In this document: piece after piece, positions 16,663 through 25,529 of the stretch
Layout: the number at the start of each line of letters is the position of its first letter
Numbering within the stretch: the stretch's first letter is position 1
Assembly: GCF_003932845.1 (NCBI RefSeq)
Contig: NZ_RQZH01000003.1
Coordinates: forward strand, 117,151-181,150
Length of the DNA: 64,000 bases
DNA from: Prevotella sp. OH937_COT-195
GTDB taxonomy: Bacteria; Bacteroidota; Bacteroidia; Bacteroidales; Bacteroidaceae
Direction of reading: 5' to 3'
Position numbers and translations under genes: made by a program
The notes under the pieces: model-generated
What the model was told of the DNA's origin: nothing
Database searches by the model: none
Seen by the model: the letters and a program-made list of their open reading frames with translations, nothing else

Positions 16663-16751
16663 CGGAGTCAACGAGTTGAGACGACAGACAAATTCATAAG
16701 CAATACAACAATGCTTATCCCTTTTGCTTTCGACTCAACTCGTTGACTCCG
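16663..16751. repeat. Perfect 18-bp inverted repeat with nested 7-bp stem (terminator-like)
   Basis: cggagtcaacgagttgag (16663-16680) pairs perfectly with 16734-16751. Inside the 53-base loop, ataagca and tgcttat form a second stem. Lies 59 bases after the glutamine synthetase stop. It could be a bidirectional terminator, an mRNA-stability element, or a small palindromic mobile repeat. Confidence 0.6.
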
Positions 16752-16814
16752 AATTTATTTAATAACTCAATTACTAAAATACCGGAAAGAAAAGACTACC
16801 AAAATCCCAATACC

Positions 16815-19118
16815 ATGAAACGCAACCTCTTCTTATTTTCCATATTGGCATCGACTGCACTTGCGGTTGCCGCCATTGACAACGGTGAAGACGACGCAAT
16901 AATCTGCCAAAAGGTAAGGCACGGCATTGACACACCGGTGACAAACATGCCCAAAGCAACAAGCATCATTGCAGACCGGCATCGCATGGCGCGCATGACA
17001 AAGGCTGCGGCAAACGGACTTACAGCAAAATTCGGCATTCAAGGCAGCGAAATCCGGGATACGATATGGACAGAGAACTTCGACGATGGCTCCGAAGGGT
17101 GGACTTTGCAAAACGGAGCAGAGAGCCACGTAACGTGGAAACTGGAAAAGATCGGTACACCGCCGTGCGAAGGAGACGTGCAGTCGCTGACACTCGATGT
17201 GCCATACCAGACATGGAAACGCGAGAAAGCATACGCCAAAAGTCCGCAAATAGCCATACCGTCAAACGCCACACTGCATGCCGCGATATATGGAGGAAAG
17301 ACGCATAACGACTATGCCACACTCACCATAAGCGTATCCACGGACAACTTTGCCACCGAAACAGAACTGTGGAAGAGCACGGAAATTACCGAGACGGGCA
17401 AGAAATGGCACTCCGTTGCGCTCGACCTTGCAGTCTTCGCGGGAAAAACCGTGAAGGTAATGTTCGCATACGGCGCGGGAATAAAGGACGACATGAACGT
17501 GGGAGGATATATGTACGAGTACGGCATAGACAATATCGCCGTGACGGGTATTGCCGAGACTGCTCACATCGAAGTGCAGACAGGCGAGGAAATTCATTTC
17601 AAAGACATGTCAACAGGCAGTCCCACATCATGGAAATGGGACTTCCCGGGAGGAGTTCCCGAAACTTCCAACGAACAGAATCCCGTGGTATATTACACCA
17701 AGGGAGGGCGATACAACGTAACGCTGACCGTTGCCGACAACGAGGGAGAAGACACAAAGACCGTAGAAGGTTTCGTTGGCGTGACGGGGAAAAAACCGGT
17801 ATCGGCGTTCAACTGCCCCGCCTCGTTCCGCGATGCCGCGTCGCACCTGAAAATGGTTGCGCCGCTCGTTCCGGTGCAATACCGCGACACGTCAACGGGA
17901 TTCCCTACATCGTGGACATGGTTGCTGACAAACGGGCCGACATCGGCCACCGATGAGCATAAACACGAACAGCACCCGTGGATTGCATACAATTTCCTTG
18001 GAAAGCAATATGCGGCACTCGTGGCGGAAAACGAGGAACCGAACGGTGAGAGCAAGCCCTCGGAAGCAATGGCAAAAGCCGCCACGGACAGCGTACTGCC
18101 CAAGTATGGCGGACCGGTATGCAATCTGCTCGAAAACGATGTTCCGACAAACTACGACATGTCAGAAGACGGAAAGTTCCCCGGGGCATGCAAAATTGCA
18201 GGCAGCAACTTACAGGGATTTGCCGAGAAATTCTCAAAACCATCGCGACCGATACTCGTATACGGAGCATACGTGTATGCCACGGAGGCTGCGGCAGAGC
18301 AACTGTACGATCAGGTAAAGGCAGTTAAATTCAGTCTCGCAAAAAGCAACAACGGCATGCCGGGCGAAGTGATTGATTTCGACTCGTGGACAATACCGGA
18401 AATAGGATATGCCATACAGAACAACAACGGCATAATAACGGTGGAATTTAGCAAACCACATGTCATGGACGAGGAGTTTTTCATAACAGTGACAGACCTG
18501 CCGGAGAAAAACCGAACGCTGCAACTGACATTTGCCATGGCACCGATGCGCGACAAGGAGAATACCGCATACATGCTGAAAAACGGCGAATGGCGTCCCA
18601 TGACAGGATATTTCAACCAAACACCGGGCGGACAGACATCGTTCTATGTTTACCCAAGCATCGCACACAGCGTGATAACGCCGCTGCCGGTGGGAAAGGA
18701 GACTGTGGAGGTAACGCGAGAGGGAGGAATAACCGAACAAGAGTTGTTCTCGTATCTCGGGTACAAATTCGTTGGAAGTAATGCAGACTGGTGTAACGTG
18801 ACAAACACACCCAACGGACTGACACTCGACACTATCCACATAAAATGCGACCCGTTGCCCGAAGGAATGCAACAACGCGAGGCAGCCCTGACTTTCTCCG
18901 ACAGTGTGACTACCATCACAATGAGGGTGGTTCAGAGGGCTTCCAACGTGTCGGCAGCAACAATGCCGGATGCAACACCGGTGGTAGTGTCGCGCCGCTA
19001 TTACACCACAGACGGCAGGGAAATTACCACCGCCATACCAAAACGTGGCATACACTTCGTGCGAGAACAACTTTCCGACGGCAGGGAACGCGTAACAAAA
19101 GTGGCAAAAGATAACTGA
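16815..19118 (+). CDS. Secreted protein with jelly-roll and PKD domains
   Basis: 767 residues from the ATG at 16815 ('MKRNLFLFSILASTALAVAA', signal peptide); earlier in-frame starts give an unlikely N-terminus. Residues about 75-250 form a 'choice-of-anchor'/MAM-like jelly roll ('WTENFDDGSEGWTLQNG', 'YGIDNIAVTG'). Residues about 255-330 are a PKD domain ('FKDMSTGSPTSWKWDFPGG', 'GGRYNVTLTVAD'), followed by a second, PKD-like stretch ('YRDTSTGFPTSWTWLL'). The C-terminal tail '..RRYYTTDGREITTAIPKRGI' resembles sorting tails of exported Bacteroidales proteins. No catalytic domain was recognised. Such proteins serve as adhesins or carriers at the surface, but the role is unknown here. Confidence 0.75.
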   Translation: MKRNLFLFSILASTALAVAAIDNGEDDAIICQKVRHGIDTPVTNMPKATSIIADRHRMARMTKAAANGLTAKFGIQGSEIRDTIWTENFDDGSEGWTLQNGAESHVTWKLEKIGTPPCEGDVQSLTLDVPYQTWKREKAYAKSPQIAIPSNATLHAAIYGGKTHNDYATLTISVSTDNFATETELWKSTEITETGKKWHSVALDLAVFAGKTVKVMFAYGAGIKDDMNVGGYMYEYGIDNIAVTGIAETAHIEVQTGEEIHFKDMSTGSPTSWKWDFPGGVPETSNEQNPVVYYTKGGRYNVTLTVADNEGEDTKTVEGFVGVTGKKPVSAFNCPASFRDAASHLKMVAPLVPVQYRDTSTGFPTSWTWLLTNGPTSATDEHKHEQHPWIAYNFLGKQYAALVAENEEPNGESKPSEAMAKAATDSVLPKYGGPVCNLLENDVPTNYDMSEDGKFPGACKIAGSNLQGFAEKFSKPSRPILVYGAYVYATEAAAEQLYDQVKAVKFSLAKSNNGMPGEVIDFDSWTIPEIGYAIQNNNGIITVEFSKPHVMDEEFFITVTDLPEKNRTLQLTFAMAPMRDKENTAYMLKNGEWRPMTGYFNQTPGGQTSFYVYPSIAHSVITPLPVGKETVEVTREGGITEQELFSYLGYKFVGSNADWCNVTNTPNGLTLDTIHIKCDPLPEGMQQREAALTFSDSVTTITMRVVQRASNVSAATMPDATPVVVSRRYYTTDGREITTAIPKRGIHFVREQLSDGRERVTKVAKDN

Positions 19119-19122
19119 CATA

Positions 19123-19167
19123 ACACAATTTGGGCGGAATCGCATTTCAATTCCACCCAAATTGTGT
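19123..19167 (+). terminator. 18-bp stem-loop after the PKD-protein gene
   Basis: acacaatttgggcggaat (19123-19140) pairs with 19150-19167 with one G-U position and a 9-base loop, directly after the stop codon. Further GGCGGAATT words follow to 19206. A terminator or REP-like element. Confidence 0.55.
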
Positions 19168-19225
19168 TCCAATACCGCCGAAATTGCCGCGCAATTCCGC
19201 CTGTTTCACTTTTTATTTTAATACA

Positions 19226-19286
19226 CTGGCTTAGAGCAACAAACTCATAATCCAGAGGTCTCCGGTTCAAACTCAGGTCGGCTCAC
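19226..19286 (+). pseudogene. 3' fragment of a tRNA-Met (CAT) gene, likely attachment-site remnant
   Basis: From the D-loop 'ctggcttagagcaac' through anticodon loop 'CTCATAA' (19244-19250), variable loop and T-arm 'ccggttcaaactcagg' to the acceptor 3' strand 'tcggctca', the sequence reads as the last 61 bases of a tRNA. The 5' acceptor strand and first D-arm are missing. The 5' side of the anticodon stem (acaaa) no longer pairs with tccag. It therefore cannot fold as a working tRNA. Such 3' tRNA fragments are left by integration of islands using tRNA attachment sites. No integrase gene is recognisable nearby. Confidence 0.6.
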
Positions 19287-19660
19287 GCTAAAAATCAAGC
19301 ATTTACAAAGATTTTGCAAGTGCTTTCTTATGTCTGTGTAAACTATGTGTAAACAAACTTTTTCAGCCTTCCCATCTGATACACTATCGTATCATTGAGT
19401 CTTCGTGATACGTTGAACACCACTGCAATCCCCCTGAGTCACAATCACTGCGCATCTTGAAGCGATGGTAACCTTGACATAGTTTTTGAAAATCATTGTG
19501 ATTTCATGAGAATTTATGAAAAGTTTATCCCACGATTAGGAGCAGACAAAAAGCCTCCGAAAGGAAAAATATACCACATCACACCAAAAGTACAGCGTTT
19601 TTGTTTGAAAAACGTTAAAACATTCTTTATTCTCGCTCTTTTTCTATACTTTTGTATTAA
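19287..19660. other. Gene-free stretch at the left edge of the restriction-modification island
   Basis: No supported gene. A possible -7 element TACTTTTG is at 19647-19654, just before the broken XRE regulator. The sequence after the tRNA fragment ('tgtgtaaactatgtgtaaac') looks like the spacer seen next to tyrosine-integrase attachment sites, but no integrase frame is left. Confidence 0.35.
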
Positions 19661-19912
19661 ATTAATGAACAATTTACGGCAAATAATGAACGTGTAGAGG
19701 CTTTAAATCGGATCAAGGTTGTCCTTGCAGAGCAGGAAAAGGCCAACAATTAGTTGGCATATCGTCTTGGCAAATCGGAACATACCATTTCTCGGTGGTG
19801 TCACAATAAGACCCAACCGTCAATGACTCAATTAAACGAAACTGCAAATGCTCTAAATGTAGATGTTCTAACCTTAATTAGTCCGAATTTAAATTTTAAC
19901 AAATATGTATGA
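19661..19912 (+). pseudogene. XRE-type helix-turn-helix regulator, broken
   Basis: In one frame the strand reads 'NERVEALNRIKVVLAEQEK', stop (TAG at 19751-19753), then 'LAYRLGKSEHTISRWCHNKT' and 'LNETANALNVDVLTL'. This is the pattern of small Bacteroidetes XRE regulators ('NRIK.VLAE...TNKWLAE.LGKSE.TISRWC.NK.QPS..QL..IA..L.VDV..L'). The tryptophan/leucine position before LAY is now a stop. The only ATG (19664) is in another frame, so the start is also damaged. It lies 9 bases before the methyltransferase gene, the usual place for a controller gene of a restriction-modification system. Confidence 0.6.
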
Positions 19913-19921
19913 AACAACAAT

Positions 19922-20803
19922 ATGAAAATTAGTACAAATATGGAAATGGCAGGAAGTGATAATCTACAAATATTTCACGGTGACGCTTTGGAGGCGCTGC
20001 AAGTTATTCCTGACAGTTCTGTGGATTTGATATTCGTCGATCCACCATATAATATCGGTAAGGATTTTGCTGGTAGAAAGGATAAGTGGAAAACCGATGA
20101 GGACTATCTGAAGTGGTGTTATATCTGGATTGATCAGTGCATCAAGAAACTAAAGCCAACTGGAACTTTCTACGTGATGACCTCCACGCAATTTATGCCC
20201 TACTTTGACTTGTATATTAGGGAACGAATGACTATATTGTCAAGAATTGTATGGACTTATGACAGTTCTGGTGTTCAGGCAAAACGTTATTTTGGTTCGC
20301 TATACGAGCCAATACTATTTTGTGTAAAGGACAAAAACAACTACACGTTCAATGCCGATGACATTATGGTAGAGGCAAAAACGGGAGCGAAGCGTAAGTT
20401 AATTGACTATAGAAAGACCCCCCCCCGGCCATACAAGAACGAGAAAGTGCCTGGCAATGTATGGAATTTTTGTCGTGTGCGCTATAGGATGGATGAATAC
20501 GAGAACCATCCCACGCAGAAGCCTATCAGTTTGCTTGAACGTATCATAAAAGCCAGCAGCAACGAAGGAGACATTGTTCTTGACCCATTCTGTGGCACAT
20601 TTACGACAGGATATGTTGCAAAAGAACTTGGCCGACAGTTTATCGGAATCGAAATACAGGAGGAGTATTACAAGATAGGTCTCCGTCGGCTTGCGTTGGC
20701 CAGCGAATATAAGAACGAAAAGCTTGTAAGAGAACAAAAGACATACGAAATAAAGCACATGCCGACGAATGTGCTTCAAACTGAACTTTTTGCAAATGGA
20801 TAA
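19922..20803 (+). CDS. DNA adenine (or N4-cytosine) methyltransferase of a type II system, with a C9 tract
   Basis: 293 residues. Motif IV 'DPPYN' (40-44) comes before motif I 'LDPFCGTFTTGYVA' (about 219-232), giving the beta-class order. 'RMDEYENHPTQKP' is the usual block just upstream of motif I. It methylates DNA using S-adenosylmethionine. A run of nine C (20418-20426) encodes Thr-Pro-Pro-Arg. Slippage here would shift frame and truncate the protein before motif I. The present length keeps the frame open. The ATG at 19922 is used; a second in frame lies at 19940. The gene overlaps the start of the endonuclease gene by 8 bases. Confidence 0.85.
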   Translation: MKISTNMEMAGSDNLQIFHGDALEALQVIPDSSVDLIFVDPPYNIGKDFAGRKDKWKTDEDYLKWCYIWIDQCIKKLKPTGTFYVMTSTQFMPYFDLYIRERMTILSRIVWTYDSSGVQAKRYFGSLYEPILFCVKDKNNYTFNADDIMVEAKTGAKRKLIDYRKTPPRPYKNEKVPGNVWNFCRVRYRMDEYENHPTQKPISLLERIIKASSNEGDIVLDPFCGTFTTGYVAKELGRQFIGIEIQEEYYKIGLRRLALASEYKNEKLVREQKTYEIKHMPTNVLQTELFANG

Positions 20804-21911
20804 TACATTCGAAGCATATATCAAAAAATATCTTGCTGATCAGTATGGAGAACGTTCAGAAGAATTGTATTCTTTGAGTTACATTCTTCAGTACTTGGTG
20901 AACAAAACAAAATCGGCAAATCGCGGAGCAAAGTCCCGTAGTAGTTTTGCCAATCTCTATGCCATATATGTTATTGTCGAGGATTATTTGAAACAAGGCT
21001 TCGACAAGAATGGAACATATGCCCAGTATGAAGGAGCTCAGTTCTCAGTTTTGTTCAAAAGGCAGAGAGAATTGCCATTTGGCGCAAGATTGCAGAACCA
21101 TGCCTTAAACTCGCGAATGAATGAAGAGTTTTTCAAGTTTTTCCCAACCCAAAAAGGAAATTATCCGATTATGCGTGATCTCAAGACCCAGCGTTACTGG
21201 TTCAATGAGAATTACCTGAAAATAAGAATTGGTCAAGAAAACATTAACATAGCCCAAGATATCATTAATATCATTGATGATTATGTGGTCGCCAAAAAGG
21301 AATCCTTCACACAGTTTATTGAGAAATGTCAGCAATTGCAAACTATAGAAGACAAAGAACCCGAAAAGATAATGTCGTTCATCTTATCTCTGTTAGCACC
21401 CAATGTTGATTCCCGACTCTTTGAGATAGTAAGTTATGCCATTCTGAAGTTCTTCTACAGAGACCAGCATATTTATTGGGGCTATACGATGGAGGAAATA
21501 AGAAAAGATTACCTTCACCTCTATAAGACTGGACGGACAAATGCAAATGATGGCGGCATCGATTTCGTGATGAGACCTCTCGGTCGTTTCTTCCAAGTAA
21601 CCGAGACACTCGACTTCAAGAAGTATTTCCTTGACATAGAAAAGATAGAGAAATACCCCATCTCGTTTGTCATTAAGATAGATGAAAGTGAGGAGGCTAT
21701 TTTGGATAAACTGAAATCAGATGCGATCAAGACTTACGTTGTGGAGAGTGTTGTAAAAGACTATCTGGAATGTATCGATGAAATCATCAATATTTCTAAG
21801 TTGAAACACTATTTGAAGAAATTGAAGAATGAAGGTAAGATTTCAGATGTGCTGAAAGAAATTAGACTACAAAGTAAGGTGGAATTCAACTACGAAGAAG
21901 ACGAAGATTGA
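20796..21911 (+). CDS. Probable type II restriction endonuclease partner
   Basis: 371 residues from the ATG at 20796, which overlaps the end of the methyltransferase gene. The tight coupling is the main evidence for pairing. The likely nuclease core is 'NANDGGIDFVMRPLGRFFQV' plus 'TETLDFKKY' (about 248-276). It has an Asp in a GGIDF strand and a Gln-x-Thr-Glu strand, a PD-(D/E)xK-like arrangement in which the acidic residue before the lysine is replaced by Gln. The rest is helical. Such 'GGIDF' motifs occur in restriction enzymes of several specificities (ApaLI-like is one possibility). The recognition site cannot be told from sequence. Confidence 0.65.
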   Translation: MDNTFEAYIKKYLADQYGERSEELYSLSYILQYLVNKTKSANRGAKSRSSFANLYAIYVIVEDYLKQGFDKNGTYAQYEGAQFSVLFKRQRELPFGARLQNHALNSRMNEEFFKFFPTQKGNYPIMRDLKTQRYWFNENYLKIRIGQENINIAQDIINIIDDYVVAKKESFTQFIEKCQQLQTIEDKEPEKIMSFILSLLAPNVDSRLFEIVSYAILKFFYRDQHIYWGYTMEEIRKDYLHLYKTGRTNANDGGIDFVMRPLGRFFQVTETLDFKKYFLDIEKIEKYPISFVIKIDESEEAILDKLKSDAIKTYVVESVVKDYLECIDEIINISKLKHYLKKLKNEGKISDVLKEIRLQSKVEFNYEEDED

Positions 21912-21913
21912 AA

Positions 21914-22279
21914 ATGTCACAAGCATATTTTCAAACAACAGACTTTAGCTTATACCTTGGCAACAGTTTGTCCTTGATTTCTGAATTTTAGGACAATACT
22001 ATTGATGTGGTATTTGCCGATCTCTCCGGCGGACGGAAGATGAATATTGCGGGAAGAAAAGTCAGTTTTGAAAAAGGTGCATGGGATAGATGTAGGACAA
22101 CCGAAGAGATTGATGAGTTCAATGAAACTTGGATTAGTGTCGTAGTACGTAAAATGAAGGATTATGCGACCAAATGTGTATCAAGGAACGTTTCACAAAA
22201 TCTTTTCTGTATAGCGTATTTTAGTGAGCCACAAGTTCAAATTTATAAATTATGGCGTAATGGACATTTGGTAGGCTAA
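21914..22279 (+). pseudogene. N-terminal remnant of a second DNA methyltransferase
   Basis: Frame from ATG 21914: 'MSQAYFQTTDFSLYLGNS', 'LSLISEF', stop (21989-21991), 'DNTIDVVFAD', then 'LSGG' where a methyltransferase would have PPY, followed by 'VSFEKGAWDR' and 'EIDEFNETWIS'. This matches the start of Bacteroidetes site-specific methyltransferases ('F....F.LY.GDSL.LL..F.DN.IDVVFADPPYFLSN.G......G.WD.......I.EFN..W'). With a stop, a damaged motif IV and no motif I, it cannot be active. It is the 3' end of the restriction-modification island. Confidence 0.6.
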
Positions 22280-22303
22280 AACCTTTCATATGTCCATTAC
22301 GCC
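22254..22303. terminator. Perfect 14-bp stem-loop at the end of the island
   Basis: ggcgtaatggacat (22254-22267) and atgtccattacgcc (22290-22303), loop of 22 bases. It overlaps the end of the methyltransferase remnant. It may be a terminator between converging genes, or an end of the inserted segment. Confidence 0.5.
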
Positions 22304-22528
22304 TAATAATGTGTTCTGTATATTTACAATGCAAAAATAACATTTTATTTCTGTAGAGTCCATCAGCAAGTGCAATGTTGCCAAATATTTTTTAATACTT
22401 CTTTTATTCAATTTTGCAATTTGTTTTTGAATTTTCAATATTCTAAACGGGATCGTATTTAAATAACACCGGTATTATTTTTAAATCATCTATTCCCGAG
22501 AATCATCTTTCACCTCTTGTGTTGTCCG

Positions 22529-24373
22529 TTATTCCACCGTTACGCTCTTGGCGAGGTTGCGCGGTTGGTCAACATTCTTACCTTTGCACACGGCTGTGTG
22601 ATATGCGAGGAGTTGCAATGGTATCGATGCGATGAGCGGTTCGAGACACTCTATGGTGTCAGGCAGTTCGATGCACTCATCGGCTATTTGGCATATCGTC
22701 TCGTCTCCCTTGCTTACCAACGCTATCACACGCCCCTTGCGTGCCTTTATCTCTTGTATGTTGTTAAGCACCTTCTCGTACATGGCATTATGTGTTGCTA
22801 TGACAACGACCGGCATGTCGGAGTCAATGAGTGCGATGGGACCGTGTTTCATCTCGGCGGCAGGATAGCCCTCGGCGTGTATATAACTTATTTCCTTTAA
22901 CTTGAGAGCACCCTCCAAAGCAACGGGATAATTGTATCCACGACCGAGATATATGAAATTGCGGGCGTATGTGAACGTGCGACTGAGATCCTTTACGCGG
23001 TCGTTAACAGTCAACACCTCCTCTATCTTAGCAGGCATGGAAACAAGTTCTTTCACTATTTTCTCGTATTCGGCACGCGCCACAGTACCGCGTTCCTTAC
23101 CGATGGCGAGTGCGAGCATGGCAAGAACGGTAACCTGTCCGGTAAAAGCCTTTGTCGACGCCACACCAATTTCCGGTCCCACATGGATATATGATCCGGT
23201 ATCTGTTGCACGCGGAATGCTTGACCCGATGGCATTACAGATGCCGTAGATGAAAGCCCCACGCTCCTTCGACAAGTTAACGGCAGCGAGAGTGTCTGCC
23301 GTCTCTCCGCTCTGCGATATGGCTATGACCACATCCCCCGCGCCCACCACGGGATTGCGGTAACGGAACTCCGATGCATATTCCACCTCCACCGGTATGC
23401 GGCACAGGTTCTCTATCATCTGTTTGCCAATCAGTCCGGCATGCCACGATGTGCCACATGCCACTATGATTACGCGCCGAGCCGCCAACAGTTGTTTTTT
23501 ATAGTCGATTACCGCACTCAGGGTTACATTGTCAGCCTCCACGTTTATTCGCCCCCGCATGCAGTTTGTGAGACATTCGGGTTGCTCGAATATTTCCTTG
23601 AGCATGAAATGAGGATAGCCGCCTTTTTCTATCTGCCCGAGACTTATATCCACGGTTTTCACCTCGTGCGGCAGTTTGGTGTTGTAAATGTTTACCACTT
23701 GCAGTTCCTTGCCCCGTTTCATTACCGCGATGTTGCCGTCTTCGAGATATACCACGCGCGAGGTGTATTCTATTATCGGACTGGCATCGGAACCGAGGAA
23801 GAACTCATCTTCGCCTATACCCACCACCAGCGGACTCTGCTTGCGTGCCGCGATGATTGTGTCGGGGGTGCGCTTATCCACGATTGCTATGGCGTATGCT
23901 CCTATCACTTCGTGAAGCACGAGTTGGACGGCGGTGAGAAGGTCGAGCGATTTCTTCTGCTGCACATACTCCACAAACTGTACAAGCACCTCGGTGTCGG
24001 TGTCGCTGCGAAACGGTATTCCCTTCTGTTGCAGTTTCTTTTTCAAATCGGCATAGTTCTCTATTATGCCGTTGTGTATTATTGCGAGGTTTTTCGACTC
24101 GGAGTAATGCGGGTGTGCATTGCGCGACGACGGCTCGCCGTGGGTAGCCCACCGCGTGTGCGCTATGCCCACCTGTCCCGAAACGTCTTTCTCGGCACAA
24201 TAGTTTTCAAGGTCGTCTACCTTGCCCTTTGTCTTATACACACTAAGTGTCCCGCTACCGTTAACGAGTGCCACACCGGCACTGTCGTAACCGCGGTATT
24301 CCAATCTTCTCAAGCCCTTTACAAGGATGGGATATGCGTCCCTGTCCCCGATATAACCTACTATTCCACACAT
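22529..24373 (-). CDS. glmS: Glutamine-fructose-6-phosphate aminotransferase
   Basis: 614 residues, full length. Converts fructose-6-phosphate and glutamine to glucosamine-6-phosphate, the first step to UDP-GlcNAc for wall, lipid A and capsule. The N-terminus 'MCGIVGYIGDRDA' exposes the catalytic Cys. 'GIAHTRWATHGEPS' and 'NAHPH' form the glutaminase site. Two SIS domains follow ('ACGTSWHAGLIGK', 'ISQSGETADTLAA', 'GRGYNYPVALEGALKLKEIS', 'HAEGYPAAEMKHGPIALI') and the C-terminal '..RNLAKSVTVE' is typical. The gene sits 46 bases after the last polysaccharide gene on the same strand and may be co-transcribed. No glmS ribozyme is expected in this group and none was seen. Confidence 0.95.
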   Translation of the reverse strand: MCGIVGYIGDRDAYPILVKGLRRLEYRGYDSAGVALVNGSGTLSVYKTKGKVDDLENYCAEKDVSGQVGIAHTRWATHGEPSSRNAHPHYSESKNLAIIHNGIIENYADLKKKLQQKGIPFRSDTDTEVLVQFVEYVQQKKSLDLLTAVQLVLHEVIGAYAIAIVDKRTPDTIIAARKQSPLVVGIGEDEFFLGSDASPIIEYTSRVVYLEDGNIAVMKRGKELQVVNIYNTKLPHEVKTVDISLGQIEKGGYPHFMLKEIFEQPECLTNCMRGRINVEADNVTLSAVIDYKKQLLAARRVIIVACGTSWHAGLIGKQMIENLCRIPVEVEYASEFRYRNPVVGAGDVVIAISQSGETADTLAAVNLSKERGAFIYGICNAIGSSIPRATDTGSYIHVGPEIGVASTKAFTGQVTVLAMLALAIGKERGTVARAEYEKIVKELVSMPAKIEEVLTVNDRVKDLSRTFTYARNFIYLGRGYNYPVALEGALKLKEISYIHAEGYPAAEMKHGPIALIDSDMPVVVIATHNAMYEKVLNNIQEIKARKGRVIALVSKGDETICQIADECIELPDTIECLEPLIASIPLQLLAYHTAVCKGKNVDQPRNLAKSVTVE

Positions 24374-24419
24374 TTTACATCTATTTGTTTTATAATGAAT
24401 AATTACATGGCGACATTTC

Positions 24420-25529
24420 TCAATTCATCTTTCGCCGCCAATACCAGTGGTAAAGTTTGAACAAAGGATTCCACAGAACCTCCTCGGGATAATATCGGAA
24501 AAACTTCATGTCATAACCTACTACTCTAACAATTCTGTGCCAGTTGCTCTCCTTTGATTTGTCACCGAACCGAGTATCCATTTGTCCGAAGTTTCCTGTC
24601 GCTTCAATTTCTTCAAGCAACAATCGCCCTATCTTTTCGTCCGGTTCTACATATTGAAACTCCTTTTCTAATCCGAAAACCTCCTGCATCACCCACATCA
24701 CGGCTTTTGCAAAGTTCAGCATCCCGGAGCGTCTTATTATCATTAGGGCATCCTGCTGTTTCTCTGTATTTATAGGAGTGGTTTTCAACACATAATAATA
24801 GTCCATCAACTGTCTTAGTCCTACACCCTCCTCGAACAAATGCTTGTAGATATGGCACAACTGGAACACCATGTTGAACTCTCTCGTAGGCATTATTATT
24901 TCTCCATATTGTGTATTCATCACATTGCGGAACTGCTCTTCCGAATTTTCAAGAAACCATTGCTGAAGTCGCCTGTTGCGATAAGGAGTGTAAAGGAATG
25001 CCGGACGATAATGCACCTCTGTCTCAACATTTTTCATGGCAGGGAAATCAATGTGGTGATATGTTGCCTTCGTGCCGGGTGTCAACTTATGGACATGATC
25101 TATCACCATTCTTATCGACTCCAACTCACCCTTTTCTTTATAGCCCTTGGGCAATGTCCATACATCAATATCTCCGCTCATGCGTCTCTTTCTCAGATGC
25201 TCCGGATACAGCAAGGCATTGCCTTGTCCTTTCAGTATGCAAGCCTCGAAACCATTGCTATGAAGATGTTTTATCATTTTCACGCACGATTCAGTGAGTT
25301 TTTCGTTTCTCGTTTCTATATGTTGCACAAACATATATTGTCTGATAATCGTATCTCTTGGCGGTCGTTGCTCCTTCGGCAAGCGTTCTATTGCAGAGAA
25401 AGCCACCCCAATCATGGTCTGCTTGTTTGCGGTTTCGATAAGGCTTTCCCACTCTTTTTCAGTAGGAGCAACATCAAATCTATCCTTTCTGCCTATCGCA
25501 ATAAGAAGAAGTTCTATAAATCGCTTCAT
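24420..25529 (-). CDS. Nucleotidyltransferase-fold protein (NTP_transf_5 type)
   Basis: 369 residues. 'ILKGQGNALLYPEHLRKRRM' and 'SGDIDVWTLP' (about 97-128) form the nucleotidyltransferase core of the PF14907 type, with the GDID acidic pair as metal ligands. The C-terminal half is helical. Genes of this family are often found in capsule and exopolysaccharide loci, where their exact reaction is not settled. It begins one base into the end of the upstream gene, so it is translationally coupled. Confidence 0.7.
   Translation of the reverse strand: MKRFIELLLIAIGRKDRFDVAPTEKEWESLIETANKQTMIGVAFSAIERLPKEQRPPRDTIIRQYMFVQHIETRNEKLTESCVKMIKHLHSNGFEACILKGQGNALLYPEHLRKRRMSGDIDVWTLPKGYKEKGELESIRMVIDHVHKLTPGTKATYHHIDFPAMKNVETEVHYRPAFLYTPYRNRRLQQWFLENSEEQFRNVMNTQYGEIIMPTREFNMVFQLCHIYKHLFEEGVGLRQLMDYYYVLKTTPINTEKQQDALMIIRRSGMLNFAKAVMWVMQEVFGLEKEFQYVEPDEKIGRLLLEEIEATGNFGQMDTRFGDKSKESNWHRIVRVVGYDMKFFRYYPEEVLWNPLFKLYHWYWRRKMN

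Noticed and set aside
19226..19286. Functional tRNA-Met gene
   Set aside because: 5' acceptor strand and part of the D-arm are absent and the anticodon stem does not pair.
19506..19697. 63-codon open frame before the broken XRE gene
   Set aside because: Its last part overlaps the XRE homology in the wrong frame and the rest has no motif.
22374..22528. glmS ribozyme or other riboswitch at glmS
   Set aside because: This side is downstream of glmS. The upstream side has only 46 bases before the next gene, too short for the ribozyme, and no core motif is visible.
23441..24460. 339-codon plus-strand open frame opposite glmS
   Set aside because: Antisense of a highly conserved enzyme; no independent evidence for coding.
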